64,000 bases of DNA from Brevibacillus formosus. GTDB lineage: Bacteria; Bacillota; Bacilli; Brevibacillales; Brevibacillaceae. The notes under the pieces were generated by a model. The model did not search any database. It had not been told where the DNA came from and saw only the letters and a program-made list of their open reading frames with translations. Within the stretch, counting starts at the first letter, position 1. Each line of letters begins with the position of its first letter. A program made the position numbers and the translations under genes. This document shows positions 38,829 through 47,319 of the stretch, piece after piece. The stretch is taken from NCBI RefSeq assembly GCF_003013405.1, contig NZ_PXZL01000009.1, positions 81,011-145,010 of the forward strand, written 5' to 3'.

Positions 38829-38891
38829 ATGATGAAGGATGCACAAAGCCGAATGAAACTACAACCGGACGATACCTATGAGCATATGTAA
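38829..38891 (+). CDS. Possible 20-codon upstream ORF (leader peptide)
   Basis: A small frame beginning ATGATG sits behind a strong ribosome site (agaggaaga) and ends at TAA 38889-38891. It overlaps the start of the DUF2809-like gene by 14 bases in a different frame. The DUF2809-like ATG has no ribosome site of its own, so translation of this short, hydrophilic peptide could deliver ribosomes to it. No homologue is known to me. Confidence 0.4.
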   Translation: MMKDAQSRMKLQPDDTYEHM

Positions 38892-39291
38892 GGAATGCTC
38901 CTCGAGTCGATGGAGAGCCAGGGTCGCCTATATCGTCGCTGTTTTTGTTGTCATGGCGTTTGGCTTAGGGTCTAGAGCGTTCGCCGATGTGTTGCCAATC
39001 TTTGTAGCTGAGCATTTTGGCGATGCATTATGGGCCTGCATGATCTACTTTGGCTTCCGCACTTGTTATACTCATAAAAAGATTTCTTTCTCACTGTGGT
39101 GCAGCCTCGTGTTTTGCTTTGCGATCGAGGCCAGCCAATTATATCAGGCCGACTGGATCAAGTCTCTCCGGGAGACAACTCTTGGGGCGTTGGTATTAGG
39201 AAAAGGCTTTTTGACGGCGGACCTTGTGCGGTACACTGCGGGATCTGCCGTCGCTACCTTGCTAGACCTAGCTTGGCGTAAGCGCTTGTGA
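38878..39291 (+). CDS. DUF2809-like small membrane protein
   Basis: This 137-residue protein has four predicted membrane helices and the features I associate with the DUF2809 family: an N-terminal GLGSRAF after helix 1, ALWACMIYFGFR in helix 2, IEASQLYQADWI and LGALVLGKGF...DLVRYTAG. The function of the family is unknown. The start at 38878 lacks a ribosome site and overlaps a short upstream frame that has one, suggesting translational coupling. Confidence 0.72.
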   Translation: MSICKECSSSRWRARVAYIVAVFVVMAFGLGSRAFADVLPIFVAEHFGDALWACMIYFGFRTCYTHKKISFSLWCSLVFCFAIEASQLYQADWIKSLRETTLGALVLGKGFLTADLVRYTAGSAVATLLDLAWRKRL

Positions 39292-39354
39292 TTTTTTGTA
39301 GATGTCATCTTATAGCTGCCGAATGAGGCCTATCGCAAACTTCGAGGAGGGATC

Positions 39355-39957
39355 ATGTTGCAACAGCTCTTTACTGAAATGATTAAACAGGACGTAAAGC
39401 CATTCCTTTCCAATCGTGGCTTCGCAAAGAAGGGTTTGAATTTTACTAAGAAAACAGAAAGCCTGATCTACATGTTCAATTTCCAAAAATCTGCAGGCAA
39501 TGCAGCGGACCATGTAATGTTCTATGTGAACTGCGGTATTTATGCAGTAGAGTTGGCACAGATACAATCGAGAGCGATTCTTACAGCACCTCAAGAAGCG
39601 GAGTGTCACTTCAGAGCAAGAATGGGGGAAATCGTTGAGTCTGTTCCAGATCGATTTTCAATCACTCCTGACACGAATATGGATGATGTAAGAGAAACGC
39701 TGCTAAATGGCTTAGAAGAGGTTATTCATTTTTATGATACTATGACCAGTGCCAGATCCATTGTGGATTATTACACTTCAGGGCCATTTTTACATCTGGG
39801 CGAAGAGAGCTTTCATTTGCTATTACAATCTAATGATGTAGTAGAAGCTAAACATTATTTGAAAGCTTTGCAGGAAAAGTACGGAACAGAAAAGCGATGG
39901 ACCATATTCGAGAATAAATACAAGGCCATCTTCAATAAATATGGAGTGGAATTTTGA
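39355..39957 (+). CDS. DUF4304-like protein
   Basis: This 200-residue soluble protein has an N-terminal half with FLSNRGFAKKGLNFTKK and IYMFNFQKS...FYVNCGIYA, which fits the DUF4304 family of Firmicutes proteins, often encoded near immunity-like genes. No catalytic motif is visible. The start ATG follows cgaggaggg. The dispersed repeat copy B lies directly downstream. Confidence 0.7.
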   Translation: MLQQLFTEMIKQDVKPFLSNRGFAKKGLNFTKKTESLIYMFNFQKSAGNAADHVMFYVNCGIYAVELAQIQSRAILTAPQEAECHFRARMGEIVESVPDRFSITPDTNMDDVRETLLNGLEEVIHFYDTMTSARSIVDYYTSGPFLHLGEESFHLLLQSNDVVEAKHYLKALQEKYGTEKRWTIFENKYKAIFNKYGVEF

Positions 39958-39971
39958 TAAGAGTTAAGTCA

Positions 39972-40051
39972 CAGCGGTCAGTCTAAGACTTTGTATTCAG
40001 GTCTTCGATGGCCGCTGTCTCATTTAGTGGAGTCAGCACTAAACCAATTTC
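39972..40051 (+). repeat. Dispersed hairpin repeat, copy B
   Basis: This is the same ~80-bp unit as at 24951-25030, ungapped, with identical CAGCGGT, AGTCTAAGACT, TTCAGGTCTT, GTCAG and AACCAAT blocks. The first 46 bases fold into a hairpin (cagcggtc...ggccgctg). Here no clear T-run follows, so it is not simply a terminator. Confidence 0.6.
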
Positions 40052-40126
40052 TGGGAAAATGGGCGAACGAGATAGGCGGAAAATCCATAATGTAAAGTGT
40101 GTGACAGCTAATGGAGGGGGGAAGTT

Positions 40127-40597
40127 ATGTACGGGTGGTATCCACAAGAGGGTTATTATCCAATTTCAGCGGGAGAAGGCAGATACTACAATGATTATGA
40201 ATTACTGAGACACATTGCCAGATTAGAGCGACAGCTAGCGGAAGTACAAGGAGCAATGTCAGCATGTACAAAAAAGAATGGCGCATTAAAAAAGGATCTA
40301 GAAGTTGTTAGACAGCAAAGCTCAGTGCAAACGCAAAACGACCAAACCTATCAATCGCCAGCAGTAGATAAAGTTAATGTCAAATGTATAGCAGCGACAG
40401 AGACATCGGTAACCTTTGAAATATCGGGAAGAAGATTAACATTTGATAGCGATTATTATGGGAAATATGCAGGTGAGTATACCCCTGGAAAAGTATACGT
40501 GGCCATGGCGGATTATGGAGCGGGGCAAATCTATCTAACCATTAAGGATGATAATGAAATTTGGCATACCTTTAGATATTCACGAATCCAATCGTAA
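40127..40597 (+). CDS. Hypothetical protein with coiled coil
   Basis: This 156-residue protein of unknown function has a tyrosine-rich start (MYGWYPQEGYYP), a predicted coiled coil at ~22-66 (LLRHIARLERQLAEVQGAMS...) and a compact C-terminal beta-rich region ~85-156. The ribosome site ggagggggg precedes ATG at 9 bases. The overall form, a Tyr/Gly-rich head followed by a short coiled coil, recalls small spore-coat or spore-associated proteins of Bacillales, but this is only a resemblance. Confidence 0.6.
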   Translation: MYGWYPQEGYYPISAGEGRYYNDYELLRHIARLERQLAEVQGAMSACTKKNGALKKDLEVVRQQSSVQTQNDQTYQSPAVDKVNVKCIAATETSVTFEISGRRLTFDSDYYGKYAGEYTPGKVYVAMADYGAGQIYLTIKDDNEIWHTFRYSRIQS

Positions 40598-40930
40598 CTA
40601 ACAAGATGTGCTCCCTTCATTTGATTTTTGTCGAGTGATATAACCAAGAATACTGACTGCGTCTTGCCAGAAAATGCTTATGTCACTCGACTTTGTACTT
40701 ACTTCGGGAATTGCTATGCAAGCAAATACTTATCTGAGTTGGGATAAACTGTATGAGAATGATTGGATAAATTTTGAATTTGTGGTAGAATTGATGTGGG
40801 AGTGAAAAATTCAAAAAACATCCTCTGTCTGGTAGTGCCTTATGAGCTGGCACAAGGTGTTTCTCAACGTAATATTTAGATAAATTCCTAAATATCTAAA
40901 AACGATGTAGGAAAGTAGGATCGATTGATT
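40598..40930. promoter_or_regulatory. Gene-free region with two inverted repeats
   Basis: This 333-bp gap holds a 13-bp inverted repeat (40630-40642 with 40679-40691, 12 of 13 paired) around a 36-base spacer, and a smaller hairpin near 40835-40855 (gtgcc/ggcac). It also holds the operator at 40875-40900. No coding frame is convincing here. The first repeat could be an RNA structure or relic of a small mobile element. Confidence 0.4.
40875..40900. promoter_or_regulatory. Palindromic operator of the ArsR/SdpR-like gene
   Basis: The perfect 8-bp inverted repeat TTTAGATA/TATCTAAA is separated by 10 bases, with a second nested repeat ATATTTAG/CTAAATAT. It lies 30 bp before the ArsR-family start codon. 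Position and form fit the autorepressor operator expected for this family. Confidence 0.65.
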
Positions 40931-41188
40931 ATGTCAATGAATTATGCATTTAAGGCACTCTCTGATCCCACAAGAAGAAAGATTCTTGACCTGTTGAGGG
41001 AGAAAGATATGACAGCTGGAGAAATAGCCGATCATTTTCAAATGACTAAGCCCAGCATCTCCCACCATCTCAGTTTGTTGAAACAGGCACAAATGGTTTA
41101 CGACGAACGAAAAGGGCAAAACATCTACTACTCACTGAATACGACCGTTTTTCAAGACTTATTAAAATGGTTTATCCAATTCCATTAG
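40931..41188 (+). CDS. ArsR-family (SdpR-like) autorepressor
   Basis: This 85-residue winged-helix protein has LSDPTRRKILDLLREKDMTA and GEIADHFQMTKPSISHHLSL (recognition helix), then the wing DERKGQNIYYSLN. There are no metal-binding cysteines, as in SdpR. In Bacillus subtilis, SdpR represses its own operon and is released when SdpI captures the SdpC toxin; the same order (repressor, then SdpI-like protein) is seen here. ATG 40931 follows aaagtagga; the TTG at 40925 is a poorer option. Confidence 0.88.
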   Translation: MSMNYAFKALSDPTRRKILDLLREKDMTAGEIADHFQMTKPSISHHLSLLKQAQMVYDERKGQNIYYSLNTTVFQDLLKWFIQFH

Positions 41189-41204
41189 AAAGTGAGGGAA
41201 TCAT

Positions 41205-41828
41205 ATGAATAAATCCAATTTTTCTCTTTTATTTTTTGCCATCAGTGTTGTCTTGAGCGCAATTTGCTATCCCTCCATGCCAGATCAGATGGTCATTCAT
41301 TGGGGACCAAATGGCGAACCGAATGGTTTTGCGCCTAAGCTTGTGGGTGTATCCTTTATTCCGGTTGTGATGCTGTTTCTTTTCGTGGCTGTTCGCAGTC
41401 AAAAACAGTATTATCAAAGGTTCCAAAGCAGTCACGATACAATCTTGCATACATTAATGATCGTACTTCTCGTCATCCATAGCGTGATAATCGCATATGG
41501 ATATGGGTATATGTTAAATATTGGGCTATTTGTAACCCTTATTTTAGGAATTCTCTTTGTAACGATAGGGAATTTTATGCCTCGTTTTCGACATAACTAT
41601 CTGATTGGGATACGCACGCCATGGTCACTCGCTTGTGAAGAGGTCTGGAAAAATACCCACCTATTGAGTGGGCGTGTGTTCTTCATCGGAGGAATCCTCA
41701 TCATGCTCACCTCATTCTTGCCAACAACCATACATTACATCCTTATGTTGATCATTGTGTTGGTGACAATTCTGATTTCTATCGGAAGCAGCCATTACTA
41801 TTACAAAAAAGCAGGAAGGGGAAAGTAG
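41205..41828 (+). CDS. SdpI-family membrane protein (DUF1648)
   Basis: This 207-residue integral membrane protein has six predicted helices. The N-terminal DUF1648 signature is MPDQMVIHWGPNGEPNGF, and the SdpI core NFMPRFRHNYLIGIRTPWSL lies near 128 with EEVWKNTHLLSGRVF following. SdpI-type proteins give immunity to the SdpC killing toxin and signal to SdpR. Immunity to a foreign or unlinked toxin is likely, because no sdpABC genes are present in the window. Confidence 0.88.
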   Translation: MNKSNFSLLFFAISVVLSAICYPSMPDQMVIHWGPNGEPNGFAPKLVGVSFIPVVMLFLFVAVRSQKQYYQRFQSSHDTILHTLMIVLLVIHSVIIAYGYGYMLNIGLFVTLILGILFVTIGNFMPRFRHNYLIGIRTPWSLACEEVWKNTHLLSGRVFFIGGILIMLTSFLPTTIHYILMLIIVLVTILISIGSSHYYYKKAGRGK

Positions 41829-41829
41829 A

Positions 41830-42585
41830 ATGAAAAACTTGAAAATAGCATTTCTGTTATCGTTAGTGAGCGCTATCGGTTTTATCGCAGCTATTCCGTA
41901 TTTGCTGGCAATTGGCGGGGATGCATTAGCTCTGGTACCTCTCCCGCTACCGGTTGCCATGACCATTTTCGTCTTGCAGGGAACCATCATGGCATTTCTT
42001 TTTTCGTGGATTGGATTGACCTTCGCAACCAAGGTTGGGCTGGATGCCCCTGTCCTTCGGAAGTGGTTGTATAAAACCGGTGGAGAGTCCTTCAACAAAA
42101 AGGGAATTATTCAAGCAGTCTTCTTTGGATTTGCAGCAACAGGTCTGCTCCTCCTACTGGAATTTGCCGTTTTCCAACCATTACTGCCAATCTTGGCAGA
42201 AAAAGCCCAAGAAGTAGAAGTGTCGACTTGGGCAGGTATCCTGACAGCCATTCAAGGCGGAGTATACGAGGAAGTCATGGTTCGTTTGTTCATGATGACA
42301 ATGATCGTGTGGATTTTGAGCAAGCTATTCGGACGTAAATCCTCCCCTAAGCCCTGGATGTACTGGGCAGGCATCATTGGGGCAGCCCTTATATTTGGGC
42401 TTGGTCATCTCCCTGCGGCAAATGTCTATTTTGGTGAGATTACCCCGCTGTTGTTCATTCGCACAATCGCCCTTAACGGGGTGGCAGGTATATTATTCGG
42501 TTACCTCTACTGGAAGCGTGGACTGGAGTACGCAATGATTGCTCACGCGATAGGGGATATCATCCTTCATGGTTTCATTAAATAG
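41830..42585 (+). CDS. CPBP-family intramembrane protease (Abi-like)
   Basis: This 251-residue polytopic membrane protein has the CPBP/Abi motifs: GGVYEEVMVRLFMM (EExxxR, near 155), ALIFGLGHLP (histidine near 197) and the C-terminal AHAIGDIILHG (histidine near 239). These residues are proposed to bind metal in a Rce1-like protease. CPBP proteins are often found with bacteriocin-immunity genes. The start lies 1 bp after the SdpI-like stop, so it is in the same operon and may reinforce toxin immunity. Confidence 0.87.
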   Translation: MKNLKIAFLLSLVSAIGFIAAIPYLLAIGGDALALVPLPLPVAMTIFVLQGTIMAFLFSWIGLTFATKVGLDAPVLRKWLYKTGGESFNKKGIIQAVFFGFAATGLLLLLEFAVFQPLLPILAEKAQEVEVSTWAGILTAIQGGVYEEVMVRLFMMTMIVWILSKLFGRKSSPKPWMYWAGIIGAALIFGLGHLPAANVYFGEITPLLFIRTIALNGVAGILFGYLYWKRGLEYAMIAHAIGDIILHGFIK

Positions 42586-42819
42586 ACCGCTCCCCACAGA
42601 TTCCTTGTGTGTAGAAACATACAATTTTTTTACATTTCGCGAGTTTATTCGCGTACATAGATCAAAAACTCCGTCGTTAGATGGTTTTTGGTCTTCTTTC
42701 TATTTGATCAAAAAGCGGAATGAAAAACAAATTTTAATTTTTATGGAAATTTATTGAATACCAAAAAAATGAGGGGTAATATAGAGGATGGAATTTATTA
42801 GGAATGAGGGGGGCATGCC

Positions 42820-45800
42820 TTGCGTTTTCTAACGAATTTTTCTCTCAGAAACTCAACCGCTATTATTATTATGACCCTGCTTGTCGTAGTTAGTGGAATC
42901 ATTGCCGCCATGTCTCTCAAGGTAGAGAACATGCCGGATATCACCTTCCCTGTGCTTCTAGTCAATACTACTTATCCGGATGCATCACCAGAAGATGTAC
43001 TTGATGATGTAACGAAGCCATTGGAACGTGAAGTTGGGCATGTCACAGGTGTTAAGGCAGTGGAGTCGTACTCAAGCAACAATAGTTCCACGCTACAGGT
43101 CTACTTGGAGACTGGTTCAGATGTACAAGCTGTCAGGGACGAGCTGGAAAGAAAAATCTCCAGTATTGCGCTTCCTAGCAAAGTAAACAAACCGCAAGTG
43201 ATGGTTCAAGGCTTCAGCAATCAACCCGTCTATTATCTGTTTGTGACAGGACAGGATAATGAGAGTGGACTCGATCATTTTGACAACGATTTAAAAGAAA
43301 CGGTGCTCAAAGAGTTAGAAGGTATTGAAAGTGTTGATAAAGTATCAACAATAGGCGGGCAATTCAAAGAAATGAAAATCCTGCCAAAGATAGATACGCT
43401 AAACTACTACGGAATCTCTCCATTGCAGTTGAAACAGCTTTTACTTGACAATCACGTAGCGCTGCCTATCGGTTCGATCACCGAGGATGGGGAAGAGCGC
43501 ATCATTCGCGTAGTGAGCCGTTACCGCAATGTAGAAGATATTCGTAACACCAAGATATTCCTCCCGAGTGACCCTAAAAATGGGCTTACCTACGTTAGGC
43601 TTGGCGATATTGCTGAAGTCAATTTTGATGAAGTCGTTAATTCGATCAGCCGCTATAACGGCAAGAATGGAATTAACATCAATATTTACAAAACACGTGA
43701 CGCCAATGCGGTAGAAACCGGTGATGCCATTAATGCAAAATTATCCCTTTTGAAAGAGGAGTACCCGGACTTAACCTTTACCACGATTTATGACACTTCT
43801 GTCGATATCAAGAATTCGATTAACGGCATGCTCAAGGAAGGCTTGCTTGGAGCTATTATGGCTTCTGTAGTCATTTTGCTGTTTTTGCGTCATGTAAAAG
43901 CAACCCTCATCGTCCTAGTCTCTATCCCAACATCCATCCTAGTTAGTCTGATCTTCATGTCCTGGATGGGCATTACTCTCAATATGATCACACTGTTCGG
44001 GATGGCAGTGGCTGTAGGACGAGTTGTTGATGACAGTATCGTCGTTATCGAGAATATTTTCCGCCACCTGCAATTGAATAAAGAACGCAAGGAAAGCTTG
44101 ATTCAAATTGCCACCCACGAAATGCTACATGCCATTACCTCATCGACTTTTACAACAACCGCCGTATTTTTACCCATTGTCTTTGTTGGAGGGATGATCG
44201 GAGAAGTATTCCGCCCATTTGCACTAACCGTTGTCTGCTCGCTGTTTGCCTCGCTATTAGTAGCCGTGACGATTGTTCCACTGCTAGCCAAGCTGATGAT
44301 CTTAAAAGACCACAATATCAAGGAATACGAACATGGGAAAGGGTCTGACACGTACAGGAAGTTACTTCAATGGTCACTCAACCGCAAGCCTGCTGTCGGA
44401 TTTCTGTCTCTCGTTCTATTTGTCGCAAGTCTAGCGCTTCTCCCGTATATGAAATACGGATTGTTTCCTGATCCGGAAGCGAAGTACATATTCGCTCAAG
44501 TAACGATGCCAAAAGGTACACAACTAGATGGACTCGATCAAACGGTTGCCCAGGTCGAAAGTAAATTGATGGAGCAGCCTGAAGTAGAGTACATAGAAAT
44601 CAATCTTGGCTCGGAAAATGAAGCGGAAATACGCCAATCGAACCAGGCTCTCTTACTAATCAAAATAGGACAAGATGTGAATCTCGACCAAACGATCAAG
44701 AAATTTGAGGGAATCGTCAAACCTATGATTCCACTAGGATCTGAAATGGCCTTGACTAAACCTGGCAGCAGCGATACCAACAAGTTCAAGGTGATCCTGT
44801 ATGGGCCAGATCTGGATCGTTTGAAAGAGGCAAGCGAAATAGTCAAATCAAACTTGAAAGTAAGTCCTCTGTTGACCAATGTGAAGGACAATTTGAACGA
44901 TTTCAAAAATGAAGTTGTCATCAAAGTCGATCGAGACAAAGCTTCGGAACTGGGAGTTTCCCCTGTACAGGTGGCTCAAGAGGTCAACCTCCTGGTTTCG
45001 GATACCCAAATTGGCAAGATCAAAGTCGACGACAAAGACTATAGTCTCTTCTTTGGACTCGGTGAAAACCATGCGCAATCGCTGGAGGAACTGAACAATA
45101 TCTACATTCAAACGCCAAGCAAGCAACAAGTTCGTTTGGTGGACTTTGCCGAGATTGACCAAGAAAAGGTTCAATCACAAATCATGCGCAAGGACGAAAA
45201 ACAATTCGTACAAATTACGGCAGATATCACGAGCGACAACAAAGGAGGAGCGAGTAATTTCCTGTTTGCGATGTTGCAAGCGGAAAAATTGCCTGCCGGA
45301 GTTACATTGTCATCTGAAGGCGTCTCAAGCGACATGGAAAAAAGCTTCAAAGATATGCTCTTAGCCATTGGTGCAGCGATATTTATCGTCTACATTGTCA
45401 TGCTTATCACTTTTGGCAATGCTACGGCTCCGCTCGCGATTCTACTGTCCCTGCCACTTGCAGTGATCGGCGGATTATTTGGCCTATTCATTTCGGATAC
45501 CGTTCTCGATATAACGGCACTTATCGGCTTTTTGATGCTGGTCGGAATCGTTGTTACCAATGCAATTGTGTATGTGGACAATATCCAGCAACGTAGGCTG
45601 GAAGGGACTTCTATGCGTGAGGCAGTTGTCGAAGCTGGCGTTACCCGCGTACGCCCCATCATTATGACGGCTGTTGCGACAGTCAGCGCGCTCTTGCCAC
45701 TTTACCTCGGCTTTTCTGAAGGAGCCTTGATGACCAAAAGCTTGGCGATTGTGGTCATTGGCGGACTCGTTACTTCGACGATCCTGACCTTATTCGTGGT

Positions 45801-45939
45801 TCCTATCGGGTATGAATTACTGTACCGGATCAAAAAAGATTTTTTTGCCCCTGATACCAAAGAATCGGAGATCGAGCCAAGTGAGGATATGTTTATTTCC
45901 GTGCTGAGAAGTTTACGCGATTTGAAAAAGTCTGGGTAA
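42820..45939 (+). CDS. RND-family efflux transporter (AcrB/SwrC type)
   Basis: This 1039-residue resistance-nodulation-division pump has 12 predicted helices in the usual 1+5+1+5 order, with two large extracellular loops. N-terminal features are TNFSLRNSTAIIIMTLLVVV and NTTYPDASPEDVLDDVTKPLE; the central motif GMAVAVGRVVDDSIVVIENI has the proton-relay aspartates (near 405); RPIIMTAVATVSALLPL appears near 950. TTG 42820 follows gaggggggc by 8 bases. Gram-positive members such as SwrC export lipopeptides. Only 24 bp separate it from the adaptor gene, which is itself 21 bp from the type II thioesterase of the peptide cluster, suggesting a role in product export. Confidence 0.9.
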   Translation: MRFLTNFSLRNSTAIIIMTLLVVVSGIIAAMSLKVENMPDITFPVLLVNTTYPDASPEDVLDDVTKPLEREVGHVTGVKAVESYSSNNSSTLQVYLETGSDVQAVRDELERKISSIALPSKVNKPQVMVQGFSNQPVYYLFVTGQDNESGLDHFDNDLKETVLKELEGIESVDKVSTIGGQFKEMKILPKIDTLNYYGISPLQLKQLLLDNHVALPIGSITEDGEERIIRVVSRYRNVEDIRNTKIFLPSDPKNGLTYVRLGDIAEVNFDEVVNSISRYNGKNGININIYKTRDANAVETGDAINAKLSLLKEEYPDLTFTTIYDTSVDIKNSINGMLKEGLLGAIMASVVILLFLRHVKATLIVLVSIPTSILVSLIFMSWMGITLNMITLFGMAVAVGRVVDDSIVVIENIFRHLQLNKERKESLIQIATHEMLHAITSSTFTTTAVFLPIVFVGGMIGEVFRPFALTVVCSLFASLLVAVTIVPLLAKLMILKDHNIKEYEHGKGSDTYRKLLQWSLNRKPAVGFLSLVLFVASLALLPYMKYGLFPDPEAKYIFAQVTMPKGTQLDGLDQTVAQVESKLMEQPEVEYIEINLGSENEAEIRQSNQALLLIKIGQDVNLDQTIKKFEGIVKPMIPLGSEMALTKPGSSDTNKFKVILYGPDLDRLKEASEIVKSNLKVSPLLTNVKDNLNDFKNEVVIKVDRDKASELGVSPVQVAQEVNLLVSDTQIGKIKVDDKDYSLFFGLGENHAQSLEELNNIYIQTPSKQQVRLVDFAEIDQEKVQSQIMRKDEKQFVQITADITSDNKGGASNFLFAMLQAEKLPAGVTLSSEGVSSDMEKSFKDMLLAIGAAIFIVYIVMLITFGNATAPLAILLSLPLAVIGGLFGLFISDTVLDITALIGFLMLVGIVVTNAIVYVDNIQQRRLEGTSMREAVVEAGVTRVRPIIMTAVATVSALLPLYLGFSEGALMTKSLAIVVIGGLVTSTILTLFVVPIGYELLYRIKKDFFAPDTKESEIEPSEDMFISVLRSLRDLKKSG

Positions 45940-45963
45940 GGCAGAGGGAGGAGTTTACTAAAA

Positions 45964-47298
45964 ATGAAGAAGACGAAGCTAATCAGCTCAGGCGTGGCAT
46001 GTCTTTTAGGCTTGACGATCATCTCGGGATGCAATTCACAATCCGTAGACAAGACCAATTCGACAGAAGGAAGAACACCAATCGAAAGCCAGTCCAGTAC
46101 GGAGGTTGAAACCATTAAGGTAGAGAATTCCGTTGATGTTCAAGTAGAGGAAGTCATAGAAGGGGAACTCAAAGACTCCGACAGATTGCTGGCGGAGGTA
46201 TTCGCCAACACGGATGTGAGTATTTACGGCAAAACTACCGGAACCGTCTCACAAATCCTGGTGAAAAAAGGGGACACAGTAAAAAAAGGGCAAGTCATCG
46301 GAAAGCTGGATCAAACCGAAGCGCAACTGAAACTGCGCCAAGCTGAGGCGGCATTAGCAGTCGCCAACGCAAATCTCGAGCACTCCAACAAAATGGGGAC
46401 GTCTGGCGAATTGGCAAACAGTCAACTGAAGCAGGCGGAGCAAACCTATGCGAGTGTCAAGCGTACAATGGAACAAGGATTGACGTTGGCGCAAGCAAAT
46501 TACAACCGCTCTAAAAAGCTGTTTGAACAGAAAGCTTTGTCCAAAGGTGAGCTTGAGAATGCAGAAAACGCATTTCTGCAAGCCAAAAACCAGTATCAAA
46601 GCCAGCTGGATCAGGCGCAAACCGCTTTAATTAACGCTCGCTCGCAAGTGAATACAGCTGATAAAAATGGGCGAGTCACGCAAGCAAATGTGCAACAAGG
46701 ACAGGTTGAAGTGGATATTTCCAGGAATGCGTTGGAAAACACGCTGATTAAATCAACAATTGACGGCATTGTCACCGATATCCAAGTCCAAGAAGGCGAT
46801 ACGATCAACCCGCAAAAGCCTATTGCAACGGTAATTAACCTTGATCCGATGATTGTAAAGGTGAATGTGTCTGAAAAAGCGTTGGCAAGCTTTCAAAAAG
46901 GAACACAGCTAAATTTGCAGGTTCCCTCTCAAAATATCAAGGTCAAGGGCAGCATTACCTACGTGGGACTAAAGGCTTCTGACCAATCTAAGCTTTTCCC
47001 CGTGGAAATCGAAGTGCCAAATCCAAAAGGTACGCTACTTCCCGGAATGAAGGCAGAAGTTTCTTCAATCAATGGACAAGCAGGGATTCTCATACCGACA
47101 GATGCCATCCTGGAGAGAAATGGGAAATCGGTAGCCTTCGTCGTGAATGGAGAAAGAGTAACTGAGAAGGAAATCTCGATTGCTTCGAAAGGAACGGAGA
47201 AAACGCTTATCAGCTCCGGCGTGAAGCCGGGAGACAAGGTAGTTATCAAGGGGCAGTCACAATTAAAAGATCATGCAAAAATTCGCATTGTTCCCTAA
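45964..47298 (+). CDS. RND periplasmic-adaptor-type (HlyD/AcrA) lipoprotein
   Basis: This 444-residue membrane-fusion protein has a signal peptide ending in lipobox IISGC, so it is anchored at the outer face of the membrane. The biotinyl-lipoyl-like domain begins near DVSIYGKTTGTVSQILVKKG, and a long helical hairpin at ~120-250 is rich in Gln/Ala/Asn. The barrel and membrane-proximal domains follow (DGIVTDIQVQEGDTINPQKP; LLPGMKAEVSS). It works with the RND pump encoded just upstream and is followed after 21 bp by the thioesterase gene. Confidence 0.9.
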   Translation: MKKTKLISSGVACLLGLTIISGCNSQSVDKTNSTEGRTPIESQSSTEVETIKVENSVDVQVEEVIEGELKDSDRLLAEVFANTDVSIYGKTTGTVSQILVKKGDTVKKGQVIGKLDQTEAQLKLRQAEAALAVANANLEHSNKMGTSGELANSQLKQAEQTYASVKRTMEQGLTLAQANYNRSKKLFEQKALSKGELENAENAFLQAKNQYQSQLDQAQTALINARSQVNTADKNGRVTQANVQQGQVEVDISRNALENTLIKSTIDGIVTDIQVQEGDTINPQKPIATVINLDPMIVKVNVSEKALASFQKGTQLNLQVPSQNIKVKGSITYVGLKASDQSKLFPVEIEVPNPKGTLLPGMKAEVSSINGQAGILIPTDAILERNGKSVAFVVNGERVTEKEISIASKGTEKTLISSGVKPGDKVVIKGQSQLKDHAKIRIVP

Positions 47299-47319
47299 GT
47301 AATAGCGAGGAGGATACCT

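Noticed and set aside
38829..38900. Frameshift at the start of the DUF2809-like gene
   Set aside because: The protein from ATG 38878 already has a complete-looking N terminus, and the upstream frame does not resemble family sequence.
42586..42819. A gene or regulatory RNA between the CPBP protease and RND pump genes
   Set aside because: The 234-bp stretch is A+T-rich with only short frames and no convincing hairpin or promoter pair.
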